The notes under the pieces: generated by a model | What the model saw: only the letters and a program-made list of their open reading frames with translations | Told to the model about the DNA's origin: nothing | Database searches by the model: none | Made by a program: the position numbers and the translations under genes | NCBI RefSeq assembly: GCF_032813545.1 | Contig: NZ_CP136520.1 | Location: forward strand, 4,954,001-5,018,000 | Reading direction: 5' to 3' | DNA: 64,000 nt | Origin: Nodosilinea sp. E11 | Lineage (GTDB): Bacteria; Cyanobacteriota; Cyanobacteriia; Phormidesmidales; Phormidesmidaceae | Part shown: in pieces, positions 8,813 to 18,013 of the stretch | Numbering within the stretch: the first letter of the stretch is position 1 | How the letters are laid out: each line of letters begins with the position of its first letter

Positions 8813-10015
8813 TACCGCTAGCACCACCTTGGGCTGAAGCTTGGTCTTGAACCACACCACCTGGGCAGGGACGTTCGCAATATCTACTCCAGCATTCTCC
8901 AGGTTGAGCCGTTCTGACACCGCTAAAATTAGGTTGTCGCGCCCCGACTGGCGCACCTGGGCAAACTTCTTACGCAAGTATTCAGGCCGCCAGTAGCCGA
9001 CAATTTCTAGCAGATACTCGCGCCCATCGGGGTGCACCAGGCGGAAGTCAGGAATCATCACGCTGCCAGGAATCGGCACCAGATCAACCTCTCGCTCTAG
9101 CCGCCAGGGCGTCTTGGCGGGCCAGCGGCTGACGAACGATTCTTCGACCATGCTGTCATAGGTTTTGCCGGGGGGGTAGTGGGTGATTAGCCCACAGTCG
9201 CTGTCGAGGGTAAATTGGCGGGACTTCACCTGCTGGGTGAAGTTATCCTTCATTTGTAAAGTTGCCGTCAGCCGCCACTTGCTCACATGCAGAATAGCCG
9301 GGATTAGCTTAGCGATATCCACCCCATAGCGAGTACTCGGCTTAAACAAACTGGCCGGGCCATCAATGGTGATAGTAAACCCCTGGTCTGCATCACCCTC
9401 AATGTAGGTCATCAGCCGAAACAACTTTAGGTAGCGAAACATCAGCTTATACTCGCCGGGGTCGTTGCGGTAGAGGTGCATGACCAGATCGCTGGCCTTA
9501 TAAAACACCCCCTGGGTCTGAGACAGGTTGTAGCGATGAATCAGTGCGTCAGGAGTAGGCGGCTCAAACTCGGTCAGAATGTGGTTGTCCTGGCGATCGG
9601 CATAGAGCCCCTGACGAATGTCAGCTACCGTCACTTCGCGATCCAGTTCTTCAGACAGTTGCTGGCCGAGAAGCGACAGGTGTTGCTCGGCAGCCGTGGG
9701 GGAGGGCACCGCCAGGGCCGCCAGGGCAAACACCCGCCGCCGCAGCTCGATCGGTTCCAACGGGCTAATCGCCTCGAAGGTGGAAAAGCTATTGCGCAAA
9801 ATGTGAGCCAGCCCCCGCTTGATGCGGTAGTTGGTATCTTCGCCTTCTAAATCTTGCAGTTGGCGGTTGAGCTCGCCCTGGGTGCGGCTCACCTGCTGCT
9901 GAAAAAGCTGGATTAAGTCGGCTGCGATCGCCCGATTGGCCGCATCCAACGCTAGCCGCTTCGGCTGAATCGCCTCTCCCTGATACCGGTAGATTAAAAG
10001 TTCGCTAGGTAACGT
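8801..10015 (-). CDS. DUF790 family nuclease (Bax1-like)
   Basis: A ~405-aa DUF790 protein. In archaea the DUF790 protein Bax1 is a structure-specific endonuclease partner of the XPB helicase. The expected nuclease core is visible near the C-terminus: MIPDFRLVHPDGREYLLEIVGYWRP, with the acidic D and E of a PD-(D/E)xK-like site; the rest is helical. Start choice is unusual: a GTG at 10024 overlaps the Shine-Dalgarno AGGAGG (10024-10029), whereas an ACG at 10015 sits 8 nt after it and yields the family-typical start (M)LPSELLIYRYQGE. An XPB gene is not adjacent, but a degenerate helicase-like gene lies 4 kb away. Confidence 0.85.
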   Translation of the reverse strand, partial: TLPSELLIYRYQGEAIQPKRLALDAANRAIAADLIQLFQQQVSRTQGELNRQLQDLEGEDTNYRIKRGLAHILRNSFSTFEAISPLEPIELRRRVFALAALAVPSPTAAEQHLSLLGQQLSEELDREVTVADIRQGLYADRQDNHILTEFEPPTPDALIHRYNLSQTQGVFYKASDLVMHLYRNDPGEYKLMFRYLKLFRLMTYIEGDADQGFTITIDGPASLFKPSTRYGVDIAKLIPAILHVSKWRLTATLQMKDNFTQQVKSRQFTLDSDCGLITHYPPGKTYDSMVEESFVSRWPAKTPWRLEREVDLVPIPGSVMIPDFRLVHPDGREYLLEIVGYWRPEYLRKKFAQVRQSGRDNLILAVSERLNLENAGVDIANVPAQVVWFKTKLQPKVVLAVLGE

Positions 10016-10092
10016 AGGCCTCACCTCCTAAAATAGTTGGAACAGCCGCCCATTGGATTGAACCCCAGGGCCTAAATCTTATCGGACTTCCC

Positions 10093-10992
10093 ATGCTCAA
10101 CTTTCAGCCCCTCGGCTTTATCCAGCAGGCGCTCCCGACCGATCTAGGGGTCATGGCTTACTACACTCCCGGCGGCTGGCCCTGGCAAGACGGTACAGCA
10201 GAATCCTCTCCGCCCCTGGTATTTCTTCACAGCCTAGGGGGCGGCTCCTCTGCCTATGAGTGGTCCCAGGTCTATGCCGCCTTTGGCGCTACCCACCGGG
10301 TGATTGCCCCTGACCTGATTGGCTGGGGCCAGTCTACCCATCCCGCCCGCGCCTACTCCACAGAAGACTACTTCTATATGATTACCCATCTGCTAGAGTC
10401 GGTGGCCCAGCCCCCCGCCCTAGTCGCGGCCACCTCGCTCACGGCTGGCGTGGTCATCCGTTTAGCAGGGCTGCGGCCCGATTTATTCAAGGGGTTGTTT
10501 TTGGTGTCGCCCTCCGGCAATAGCGACTTTGGCCGCGACTATAGAGCCAGTCTGCCGGCCCTGCTAGCCAGCACCCCCGGCGTTGACAAGGTGCTCTACC
10601 AGGTGGGGGCGGCCAATGAACTGGCGGTGCGATCGTTCCTTTCGACCTTTCTGTTTGCTGATCCTCGTCGCATCACGACTAACACTGTGCAGGCTTACCT
10701 CACCTGCACTCAGCAGCCCAACGCTGAATACTCAGCCCTGGCCTCCCTCAACGGAGCGGTTAGCTTTGATCTATCGCGCTATATCAACCAGTTGCAGACC
10801 CCAACCACCGTGGTACTGGGGTCTGGATCGCGGTTTAGCGCCCCGGCCATGGTTAAACGGCTGGCCAGCCTCAACCCCCAGTCAATCCAGCAGGTGATTG
10901 AAGTCCCTAACTCTGGGGTATTACCCCATGTCGAACACCCCGCCGTCGTCACAGGGCTGCTACGTCAGTTTCTCGCTACCCACAGCAGTTAA
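10093..10992 (+). CDS. Alpha/beta hydrolase
   Basis: A 299-aa alpha/beta-hydrolase-fold protein. The oxyanion segment FLHSLGGGSSAYEW, then VIAPDLIGWGQSTHP, fits the family. The nucleophile elbow reads AATSLTAG rather than GxSxG, so a Ser is present in an altered setting. The usual acid segment (GxxD) reads VVLGSGSRFS with no clear Asp, while the C-terminal His is present (LPHVEHP). Substrate is unknown, and activity may be unusual or reduced. Similar proteins occur throughout cyanobacteria. It is divergent from the DUF790 gene, with a 69-98-bp gap depending on the start used. Confidence 0.88.
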   Translation: MLNFQPLGFIQQALPTDLGVMAYYTPGGWPWQDGTAESSPPLVFLHSLGGGSSAYEWSQVYAAFGATHRVIAPDLIGWGQSTHPARAYSTEDYFYMITHLLESVAQPPALVAATSLTAGVVIRLAGLRPDLFKGLFLVSPSGNSDFGRDYRASLPALLASTPGVDKVLYQVGAANELAVRSFLSTFLFADPRRITTNTVQAYLTCTQQPNAEYSALASLNGAVSFDLSRYINQLQTPTTVVLGSGSRFSAPAMVKRLASLNPQSIQQVIEVPNSGVLPHVEHPAVVTGLLRQFLATHSS

Positions 10993-11035
10993 ATGACCGC
11001 TGAGAATTCACCCACTCATCCACCCACCTACCTGC

Positions 11036-11620
11036 TCAGTTGCGGGCTAGCCACTTTTGACCATTTAGGCGGCGTAGCGTAAATAAGACCAGAAGATCTA
11101 GAGTAATTTTTCGCTCGTCACCCATAAATTGTTCAATCGTGCTGGGCTGAGACCCCTGATCGGCAAAATAGAACAGCTTTGGACTAGTAATACTGTCTTT
11201 CGTAAACGCGATATTAAATTGGCGATTCCCCGCAAGGGAGGTTTCACCAACGCCCTTTTGCCATTGGCCCTTCACGTGCCAATAGTTTTCTTGATCGTTG
11301 ATGCCAAACACGCCTAGAGGCCGCTGATCAAGGGTGAGCTGAATGTCGTCAAGGCCTTTTTCCTTCAGGGCAGAGGTCAACGAAGGGATAAAGTGCTGCT
11401 CAATGAACTCAGTAAAGGGTTTATCTTCTAGGGCCGGGGGCTTTTCTTTCTTCGCCGCCGCTTTAGGAGCCGATTTGGCTTCAGCTCCAGCAGTTCCCTT
11501 GGGGGCTGCCTTGGCTTCAGCAGCCTGAGGGGCTGCCTCTGTCGCTCCAGTTTCAGTCTTGGGGGCCGCTGCGTCGGCAGCGGATGCAGAATCTACCGGG
11601 GGGGTCTTTTCGTCAGCCAT
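11036..11620 (-). CDS. DUF2996 domain-containing protein
   Basis: A 194-aa cyanobacterial protein. Residues 1-65 are low-complexity Ala/Lys/Glu/Pro (KAAPKGTAGAEAKSAPKAAAK). The conserved DUF2996 part begins KKEKPPALEDKPFTEFIEQHFIPSL and continues to the C-terminus with no membrane span or signal peptide. Function is unknown. The ATG at 11620 (MADEKTPPV) is preferred because it matches the family N-terminus; the frame is open to 11671. It lies downstream of the gmd terminator, so it is probably transcribed separately. Confidence 0.85.
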   Translation of the reverse strand: MADEKTPPVDSASAADAAAPKTETGATEAAPQAAEAKAAPKGTAGAEAKSAPKAAAKKEKPPALEDKPFTEFIEQHFIPSLTSALKEKGLDDIQLTLDQRPLGVFGINDQENYWHVKGQWQKGVGETSLAGNRQFNIAFTKDSITSPKLFYFADQGSQPSTIEQFMGDERKITLDLLVLFTLRRLNGQKWLARN

Positions 11621-11730
11621 ACAAGGAAAACCTACAACAGCAATAGGGGCAAACTCAGGGGGTTGAGTCACTCACCCAGTTGTTCTCTCTCATACTAGAG
11701 GAAAGCCTTCTAAAACGCATGGCCTATCTC

Positions 11731-11771
11731 AGAAAAAGCGGTGCTTACCCAGGCTAGGCACCGCTTTTTCT
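11731..11771 (-). terminator. Bidirectional terminator after gmd
   Basis: A perfect 14-bp inverted repeat, AGAAAAAGCGGTGC (11731-11744) and GCACCGCTTTTTCT (11758-11771), with a 13-nt loop. The T-rich arm on either strand makes it a strong intrinsic terminator; it lies 18 bases past the gmd stop codon. Confidence 0.85.
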
Positions 11772-11788
11772 AGGAAGGACCCGGTCTC

Positions 11789-12868
11789 TTAACCCTGAGG
11801 GGCTAGGTTCATCAGGTCCTTGCGCACAGTCGCGATATCGCGCTTGTCCCCATTCCCGTTACCGTGGGCAATACCTAGAGCTTCTAGGTCGCTTTCTACC
11901 ATCAGGTGCACTAGCTGCTCAAACGTCACGCTGGGCTCCCAGCCCAATTTTTGTTTGGCCCTCGTGGCATCGCCAATCAGGAGATCGACTTCGGCAGGTC
12001 GTAGATAGCGCGGGTCAAACTCAACATAGTCATGCCAGTCGAGGTTGACATGATTAAAAGCAATATCTAAAAATTCGCTGATGGCATGGGTTTCGTTAGT
12101 GGCAACCACGTAATCGTCGGGCTGGTCTTGCTGGAGCATAAGCCACATAGCCCGCACATAGTCTTTGGCATAGCCCCAGTCACGCTTAGATTCGAGGTTA
12201 CCCAGATAAAGTTTCTTTTGCTGACCGGCCACAATACGCGCGATCGCTCGGGTAATTTTGCGGGTCACAAAGGTTTCGCCGCGCCGAGGTGACTCATGGT
12301 TAAACAAGATGCCGTTACAGGCAAACAGATCGTAAGACTCACGGTAGTTGATGGTTTGCCAGTGGGCAAATACCTTGGCGCAGGCATAGGGGCTGCGGGG
12401 GTAGAAGGGGGTTGTCTCCTTCTGGGGAATTTCTTGCACTTTGCCAAACATTTCAGAAGACCCGGCCTGATAAAACCGCACTTCTAAGCTGGTGCGCTGC
12501 TGGTAGTCACGAATCGCCTCCAGCAACCGCAGTGTCCCCATGCCCACCGCATCAACGGTGTACTCAGGCGAATCAAAGCTAACCCGCACGTGAGACTGTG
12601 CCCCTAGGTTATAAACTTCCTGGGGCTGTACCTGCTCTAGAATGCGCCGCAGCATGGTGCCATCGGTCAGGTCACCATAGTGCAAAAACAACCGGGCGTC
12701 GGCACTATGGGGGTCAACATAGACGTGGTCAATGCGATCGGTATTAAACGTAGAAGTGCGGCGAATAATACCGTGAACTTCATACCCTTTATCTAGAAGT
12801 AACTCCGCTAGGTAAGATCCGTCCTGACCAGTAATACCAGTAATTAAGGCTCGCTTAGATTGACTCAT
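11789..12868 (-). CDS. gmd: GDP-mannose 4,6-dehydratase
   Basis: A 359-aa short-chain dehydrogenase/reductase enzyme that converts GDP-D-mannose to GDP-4-keto-6-deoxy-D-mannose, the precursor of GDP-fucose and GDP-rhamnose in surface polysaccharides. Visible are the NADP-binding loop [10 protein letters not shown] (11-20), the catalytic segment AGSSEM (residues 136-140) and [15 protein letters not shown] with Tyr161 and Lys165. The usual partner fcl (GDP-fucose synthase) is not next to it. A strong terminator follows. Confidence 0.97.
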   Translation of the reverse strand: MSQSKRALITGITGQDGSYLAELLLDKGYEVHGIIRRTSTFNTDRIDHVYVDPHSADARLFLHYGDLTDGTMLRRILEQVQPQEVYNLGAQSHVRVSFDSPEYTVDAVGMGTLRLLEAIRDYQQRTSLEVRFYQAGSSEMFGKVQEIPQKETTPFYPRSPYACAKVFAHWQTINYRESYDLFACNGILFNHESPRRGETFVTRKITRAIARIVAGQQKKLYLGNLESKRDWGYAKDYVRAMWLMLQQDQPDDYVVATNETHAISEFLDIAFNHVNLDWHDYVEFDPRYLRPAEVDLLIGDATRAKQKLGWEPSVTFEQLVHLMVESDLEALGIAHGNGNGDKRDIATVRKDLMNLAPQG

Positions 12869-13100
12869 AGGGGTTTAGTCTCTTAAATTGACAATCAACT
12901 TAATCAATTTCAACTCGTCCCGACAGCACAAGACCAGCCCATACCTGTCCTAACAGCTAGACCCAAAAGTTAGAGTTCTAAGCAGCTTAAAGGGCAACTC
13001 AACCTAGACCCTGGAGGGGAATTCTGCATATAGCTTTCTTAACTCGTCCTAGGCAATCACTGGTCAAAACGTTTCCTGTCTCCAATGGCTGCACACGAAT

Positions 13101-14156
13101 CTAACGCTGAGCCACAGGGTAGTCATGGGAGAGAAAGGGCACCTCTATCACTATTCCCCTAACTTCACCTACCGTAACTTCTAAGCCTGCCCCACCGGCT
13201 TTGGTGCGAATGTAACCTAACCCCAAAGCCCCCGGATCCATAGGAATTGAGCTAGTCAGCATGCCAATGGTGTCGCCATTGGCCGTAATGGGAGTGCCGG
13301 CTTCTACTAAGGCGCTCAGCTGAATCCCCCAAAGTTTCTGCTTGACACCTTTGTAGGTATTTAGCCGGGCAATGGTTTCTTGGCCGATATAGCATCCTTT
13401 GTCAAAGGAAATCGCCTGCCACAATCCTGCTTCTAAAGGATTGTAGTCGTCAGTAAGTTCACAGGCTGGAGCAGGACGCCCCTGCTGAACCCTGAGTTGT
13501 TGCCATAGATCTTCTCCAGCCGGGATTCCCCCTGCATTGATCAGGTGTTGCCACACTGGAGCAGCGGCATCAGCAGGCACAAGTAGGGTATACCCAGCTA
13601 GGGTCAGACCACTGCCCACCGCTAGGCGCATAGAGAGACTGCCAATGTTGACAGTGCGGTGATGGGCATAGGGCATTTCAGCTTCTAGGGAAATGCCTAA
13701 GGTTTCAAGGCAGGCGGTGCTGCCTGGCCCAATCAGCGAAAATACCGCCATCGATCCCGTTAAATTTGATAAAGAAACCTGATCTGCTGGAAAAATGTAG
13801 CGATCCATCCAGTCCATCAGGCGTTGGTCTTGGCCAGGGGAAGTAAGTATCAGCAGGGCATCGTCGGTGACATAGACGGTGGCTAAGTCAATGGTACGAG
13901 CGGTAGACGTCACAAATACGGTGTCGCAGCCCTCTCCAGGCTGACGTTCGGTAAAGGTATTGGTGGTTTGGTTGTGAAGAAAGCGAAGGCGATCGCGCCC
14001 TTTCAGCTCAAGCAAACCCCAGTGGCTGCGATCGACCACAACAGCGCCCGTAGATACTGCCTTGAAAGCATCTGCATCTTGCCCAAAAGAGGTTGGGAAG
14101 CTCTCATTGGTTAAGGTCGCCCCCTGGCTCTGCTGTAAATCCCGAAGTGCTTGCAT
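13101..14156 (-). CDS. ygfZ: YgfZ/GcvT folate-binding Fe-S assembly protein
   Basis: A 351-aa folate-binding protein of the YgfZ (IbaG/COG0354) group, related to the aminomethyltransferase GcvT and needed for maintenance of some Fe-S enzymes. The diagnostic motif KGCYIGQE is at residues 253-260. The ATG at 14156 (MQALRDLQQSQ) is preferred: the frame remains open to 14234, but that extension runs into the psbA terminator palindrome and would begin inside it. Same strand as psbA, but separated from it by the terminator. Confidence 0.93.
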   Translation of the reverse strand: MQALRDLQQSQGATLTNESFPTSFGQDADAFKAVSTGAVVVDRSHWGLLELKGRDRLRFLHNQTTNTFTERQPGEGCDTVFVTSTARTIDLATVYVTDDALLILTSPGQDQRLMDWMDRYIFPADQVSLSNLTGSMAVFSLIGPGSTACLETLGISLEAEMPYAHHRTVNIGSLSMRLAVGSGLTLAGYTLLVPADAAAPVWQHLINAGGIPAGEDLWQQLRVQQGRPAPACELTDDYNPLEAGLWQAISFDKGCYIGQETIARLNTYKGVKQKLWGIQLSALVEAGTPITANGDTIGMLTSSIPMDPGALGLGYIRTKAGGAGLEVTVGEVRGIVIEVPFLSHDYPVAQR

Positions 14157-14210
14157 TATTGGCCCGTCAAAATCTTGTTTACCAAGCCCCATTCTAAAGC
14201 GGTAGACGGA

Positions 14211-14258
14211 ATTAACTAGAACGGGTGCCCCCAATTGGGAGCACCCGTTCTAGTTAAT
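14211..14258 (-). terminator. psbA terminator, near-perfect 48-nt palindrome
   Basis: An 18-bp perfect stem (14211-14228 with 14241-14258) continues after one mismatch into CCCAATTGGG (14230-14239). It starts 22 bases past the psbA stop codon and will end the very abundant psbA mRNA. Because it is a palindrome, the same peptide (GAPVLVN) can be read out of it on both strands. Confidence 0.9.
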
Positions 14259-14279
14259 CAATGGGGTAGTCAGCTAAGA

Positions 14280-15341
14280 CTAGCCGATGATTTCAGGCGC
14301 CTCAGCGGTAGCGAGGTCGAGGGGGAAGTTGTGAGCATTGCGCTCGTGCATCACTTCCATACCCAGGTTCGCCCGGTTGATCACGTCAGCCCAGGTGCCA
14401 ATCACACGACCCTGAGAGTCAAGGATGGACTGGTTGAAGTTGAACCCGTTCAGGTTGAACGCCATGGTGCTGATGCCCAGCGCGGTGAACCAGATGCCAA
14501 TTACCGGCCACGCACCCAGGAAGAAGTGCAGAGAACGGCTGTTGTTGAAGCTGGCGTATTGGAAGATCAACCGACCGAAGTAGCCGTGGGCTGCAACGAT
14601 GTTGTAGGTCTCTTCTTCTTGGCCAAACTTGTAACCGTAGTTCTGAGACTCAGTCTCGGTGGTCTCACGCACCAGTGAACTGGTCACCAGTGAACCGTGC
14701 ATAGCCGAGAACAAAGAACCACCAAACACACCGGCTACACCCAGCATGTGGAAGGGGTGCATCAGAATATTGTGCTCAGCCTGGAACACTAGCATGAAGT
14801 TGAAGGTACCCGAGATACCCAAGGGCATGCCGTCAGAGAAGGAGCCTTGACCCAGGGGGTAGATCAAGAACACAGCAGAGGCAGCGGCCACAGGTGCGCT
14901 ATAGGCAACGCAGATCCAGGGGCGCATGCCCAGGCGGTAGCTCAGTTCCCACTCACGACCCATGTAGCAGAAGACGCCAATGAGGAAGTGGAAGATTACC
15001 AACTGGTAAGGGCCACCGTTGTACAGCCACTCATCGAGGGAAGCAGCTTCCCAGATGGGGTAGAAGTGCAGGCCGATGGCGTTAGAAGAAGGCACAACCG
15101 CACCAGAGATGATGTTGTTGCCGTACATCAAAGAGCCAGCGACGGGCTCACGGATGCCGTCGATGTCGACGGGAGGGGCTGCGATGAACGCAACCACGAA
15201 GCAGGCGGTAGCAGCCAGCAGGGTGGGAATCATCAGTACGCCGAACCAGCCCACATACAGGCGGTTCTCGGTGCTGGTGACCCACTGGCAAAACTGCTCC
15301 CACAGGGAAGCGCTTTCGCGCCGCTGTAGAGTAGTGGTCAT
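14280..15341 (-). CDS. psbA: Photosystem II reaction-centre protein D1
   Basis: A complete 353-aa D1 protein, five transmembrane helices, thylakoid membrane. Redox-active Tyr161 (FLIYPLGQG), chlorophyll ligand His198 (MHPFHMLG), the QB niche with Ser264 (YASFNNSRS) and the C-terminal processing site after Ala344 ([15 protein letters not shown]) are all present. Residue 130 is Glu (GREWEL), the form associated with high-light D1 isoforms, rather than Gln. D1 turns over rapidly in light, and cyanobacteria usually keep several psbA copies; only one is in this window. An AT-rich leader with an HLR1-like half site lies upstream. Confidence 0.99.
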   Translation of the reverse strand: MTTTLQRRESASLWEQFCQWVTSTENRLYVGWFGVLMIPTLLAATACFVVAFIAAPPVDIDGIREPVAGSLMYGNNIISGAVVPSSNAIGLHFYPIWEAASLDEWLYNGGPYQLVIFHFLIGVFCYMGREWELSYRLGMRPWICVAYSAPVAAASAVFLIYPLGQGSFSDGMPLGISGTFNFMLVFQAEHNILMHPFHMLGVAGVFGGSLFSAMHGSLVTSSLVRETTETESQNYGYKFGQEEETYNIVAAHGYFGRLIFQYASFNNSRSLHFFLGAWPVIGIWFTALGISTMAFNLNGFNFNQSILDSQGRVIGTWADVINRANLGMEVMHERNAHNFPLDLATAEAPEIIG

Positions 15342-15402
15342 GATGTATTAGTCCAGGTAATGTACTTGTGTAATTATTTAGCTGAGAATTACTTCAGCTA
15401 TC

Positions 15403-15410
15403 GTTACATT
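15403..15410 (+). promoter_or_regulatory. HLR1-like half site upstream of psbA
   Basis: GTTACATT, one half of the RpaB-binding HLR1 consensus, lies ~65 bases upstream of the psbA start (it reads AATGTAAC in the psbA direction). The second half, 2 nt away, does not match, so this is only suggestive. Confidence 0.3.
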
Positions 15411-15556
15411 AGCACGGATTCCTAAATAGAGTTTGGCAAAAAATAGGGTTATGACTGGCTTTAGGCTGTATTACGCTTTAATGGAGTTGCATTCGAGCCC
15501 GGTTGGTGCTGGAATAGGAGTCTGCATTGCTCGGCCTTAGGGCTAGAGACAACTGT

Positions 15557-15911
15557 GGGGGCGTGGCGGAATGGTAGACGCTACGGACTTAGAAAACTGA
15601 GCCTTAACGGAGAAATCTGTTAAGTGGAAGCTCTCAAACTCAGGGAAACCTACCTTTGGCAGGGTTATGGCAACGCTGTGACCTCCGGCCAGACATGGCA
15701 ATCCTGAGCCAAGCCGGCATAAGATTCTATGCCGGAAGGTGCAGAGGCCCGACGGGAGCTACCCTAACGTGCAGTCGAGGGTAAAGGGAGGGTCCAATTC
15801 TCAAAGCCTGGTCTTAGCTAAAGCGAAGCCCCAGGCAGCAGCGAAAGCTGCGGGAGGATGAAAATCCGTTGACCTTAAACGGTCGTGAGGGTTCGAGCCC
15901 CTCCGCCCCCA
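15557..15911 (+). tRNA. trnL-UAA: tRNA-Leu(UAA), interrupted by a group I intron
   Basis: The 5' exon is 15557-15590 (34 nt) and the 3' exon 15861-15911 (51 nt), giving an 85-nt tRNA typical of Leu. The acceptor arms GGGGGCG and CGCCCCC pair, followed by discriminator A; CCA is not encoded. The anticodon stem ACGGA/TCCGT encloses C-U-U plus A-A-A-A, with the break after U34 of the UAA anticodon, the conserved insertion site of the ancient cyanobacterial and plastid intron. Confidence 0.97.
15591..15860 (+). other. Group I intron in tRNA-Leu(UAA)
   Basis: A 270-nt intron that starts AGAAAACTGAGCC and ends in the terminal G before exon 2. Conserved core segments are visible: AATCCTGAGCCAAG (15700-15713), GTGCAGAGGCCCGACGGGAG, then AGTCGAGGGTAAAGGGAGGG. 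The variable P6b hairpin is CCGGCATAAG...TATGCCGG. It has no open reading frame and is expected to self-splice using exogenous guanosine. Confidence 0.95.
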
Positions 15912-16604
15912 TACCAATGACAACTGGGTGAGTACCATCAGCGTGGGCAAGCCTAGGGCGATCGCGATGTAGTTCTTGCCGAGTTTTCGTGCTGGACTTA
16001 GGATTTGAGCTAACAAACTGTATTACTTGTTAGAAGCTTATCAGTTTCTTTGTAGAACTATTACAAGCCTTGCTTTAGATGGCCAAGCCGTTGAGCTTGA
16101 CAGTGAAAAGGACTGCGTTAATTGTCTGATGATCAACTGAATTTAGGTTGATTGACATAAATATAACTACTTAGACAGAGACAGATGGTGTCAACGCACC
16201 GCTAGGTTAAGTATATTTTTGTTAATAACAGGGTTGCAGTTGTTCACTAAGCATAATGGCCGATCTAGCGCAGGGTTGGCATGATTTGTGCTAATTTATA
16301 CGGATAATTTACCTGTCTACTGAGATCTGGGTTTGGTCTGAAGTGGTCAATGCGATGGTGGCTTTAAAGCATCTTCAGCCGCTATTGGGTGAATATTCAT
16401 CAGGGTGATCGGTCTTGTATTGGCTGACTTGAGAGGTCTCAAGCAATTTGTTTCGGGGTAAGGCCGCTGTAGCCGGTTGCCCCCACATTTTTGCCAGCGG
16501 CTGCGGTAAATAGATACCGCTAGTCAATCAAGACATTAAGCTGCCAAGTTAATTTCGGGTCGGGTAGTTAACTCAGGTCAGCTCCGGTCGTTCTGGAGTA
16601 AGGC
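15912..16604. other. AT-rich intergenic region upstream of the 466-aa gene
   Basis: About 690 bases without a credible gene on either strand; the only open frame overlaps the intron and has no coding signature. The composition is more AT-rich than its surroundings. TTGACA-like hexamers occur near 16096 and 16152, but no partner TATAAT at correct spacing was found. It may be a long leader or regulatory region for the 16605 gene. Confidence 0.4.
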
Positions 16605-18005
16605 ATGGGACCGATGTCTCAAACAACTGTGGATACATATCCTGCAATGGAGTCGAGTGAGTTTAGGTCTGGACCTGGATTAACCTTAGCCCAGGCTCAA
16701 CAGGTCATCTATGACTTTTTGCTGGAGATTGTTAAAATCTGGCACCCTGAGGATGTTTTAGAGGAATTTCGTCACCTCTTTATTCACCATACGGACTCGG
16801 TCAGTTCGCAAACCCTGCCGGCTCTGCATATCATTCTGTTTGCCAATAACGAGCAAGAATTTCGCCATACCATTAAGCGATGTTGTTACATCCTGGTTAA
16901 CAATTGGGAAGTATCCCGGCAGTATGATGCAATTCAGTCTCTGGTAAGTATCTTTTCAGATCCTTTGCTTCAGCGCCGCACACTGTCGCCAACCTTAAAA
17001 CGGTTACGTCATTGGCTAATTGATTTTACTCAGAGCGATGACTTTGAGGAACTGCGATTGTTCGCAGCCCGCTATAGCGAAGATCGTACGTTAAATCGTC
17101 CTGACGAATGGGCTAGTCGCTACACGTCATACTTGTTAGTTTCTCAGTATGTCAACGAATCTAACCCCGTTGAGCAGCGGCACGCGGCCCGCATGCTGTC
17201 TCGTCGTCTCAAGGAAAAGTTCAAGTTTGATCTGGCTATGTACACAGCTTACGGTCAGTCGGGGCAGAGCCATGGCCGCCCGGTGCAAAACCCAACGGCC
17301 TTGGGAGATAGTACTTTACGCTTAGTAAAAACAATTGTGGCTAAACGGGGGGAGTTTAGCTATAAAAATTTATCGCGGCTATTTTTAGAGCAAATTAAAG
17401 ACAGTACCTACGGTGAATTTAAACGGAGTTTGCCACGCTACTTGCTGTATAGCATCAGTGGTAATTCCATAACCCAGCAAATTCATGAGCATTTGGAGGA
17501 TCGCTTAGCCAATCTCTACAGCGAATTTGAATACGAGCGGTTGAATCCGTCACTCCTGTTGCGGACGAGTAATCGAACCATTGATTATTTGATGACTGAA
17601 GATTTGGAGCATCCGTCATCTCTATTTTCACTGGTATTATCCCAGGGAAATGCTTTGACTCTAGTCATTATTTTGCTGAAATTGATTTTGGTGTCGCGCC
17701 GTTCTCTACCCTATTTAGAGGCTAGGGTAGCTAGTCTCATTCGCTACTATGAGCAGTTTCCCCGTAGCGAATGTCAGTGGGTAATTAACTTTTTGGAGGT
17801 GTTTCAAATCACCTTTGCTATTTATGGCGAGAACATTGAGTACAATCTGGTTCAGATCAACCCAAACACTAGTACGGGGAGTGCCACAGTTCTTTTGGAT
17901 AACCACAATTTAGAGACCTTTCGCATTTTCTCGCAGACCATAGATCAGCATCTGGCCGGTTTGCTCGATGGCAATGAAGAGTTGCCTAGGGTCGATCCAG
18001 ACTGA
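16605..18005 (+). CDS. Conserved cyanobacterial protein of unknown function
   Basis: A 466-aa cytoplasmic protein with no signal peptide. It is mostly alpha-helical and rich in Leu, Arg and Tyr (for example AQQVIYDFLLEIVKIWHPEDVLEEFRHLF near the N-terminus). One hydrophobic stretch, LTLVIILLKLILVSRRSLPYL (~residue 345), is more likely a buried helix than a membrane span. A GGAG ribosome-binding site precedes ATG 16605; a second ATG is three codons in. I recognise no domain. Its codon use has more A/T at third positions than its neighbours, in line with the AT-rich leader. Confidence 0.82.
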   Translation: MGPMSQTTVDTYPAMESSEFRSGPGLTLAQAQQVIYDFLLEIVKIWHPEDVLEEFRHLFIHHTDSVSSQTLPALHIILFANNEQEFRHTIKRCCYILVNNWEVSRQYDAIQSLVSIFSDPLLQRRTLSPTLKRLRHWLIDFTQSDDFEELRLFAARYSEDRTLNRPDEWASRYTSYLLVSQYVNESNPVEQRHAARMLSRRLKEKFKFDLAMYTAYGQSGQSHGRPVQNPTALGDSTLRLVKTIVAKRGEFSYKNLSRLFLEQIKDSTYGEFKRSLPRYLLYSISGNSITQQIHEHLEDRLANLYSEFEYERLNPSLLLRTSNRTIDYLMTEDLEHPSSLFSLVLSQGNALTLVIILLKLILVSRRSLPYLEARVASLIRYYEQFPRSECQWVINFLEVFQITFAIYGENIEYNLVQINPNTSTGSATVLLDNHNLETFRIFSQTIDQHLAGLLDGNEELPRVDPD

Positions 18006-18013
18006 GAGACCCT

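Noticed and set aside
14235-15329. Plus-strand frames antisense to psbA
   Set aside because: psbA is unequivocal; one frame begins inside the terminator palindrome.
15801-16016. 71-codon minus-strand frame over the tRNA-Leu 3' exon
   Set aside because: It crosses the intron and tRNA exon, which are firmly identified.
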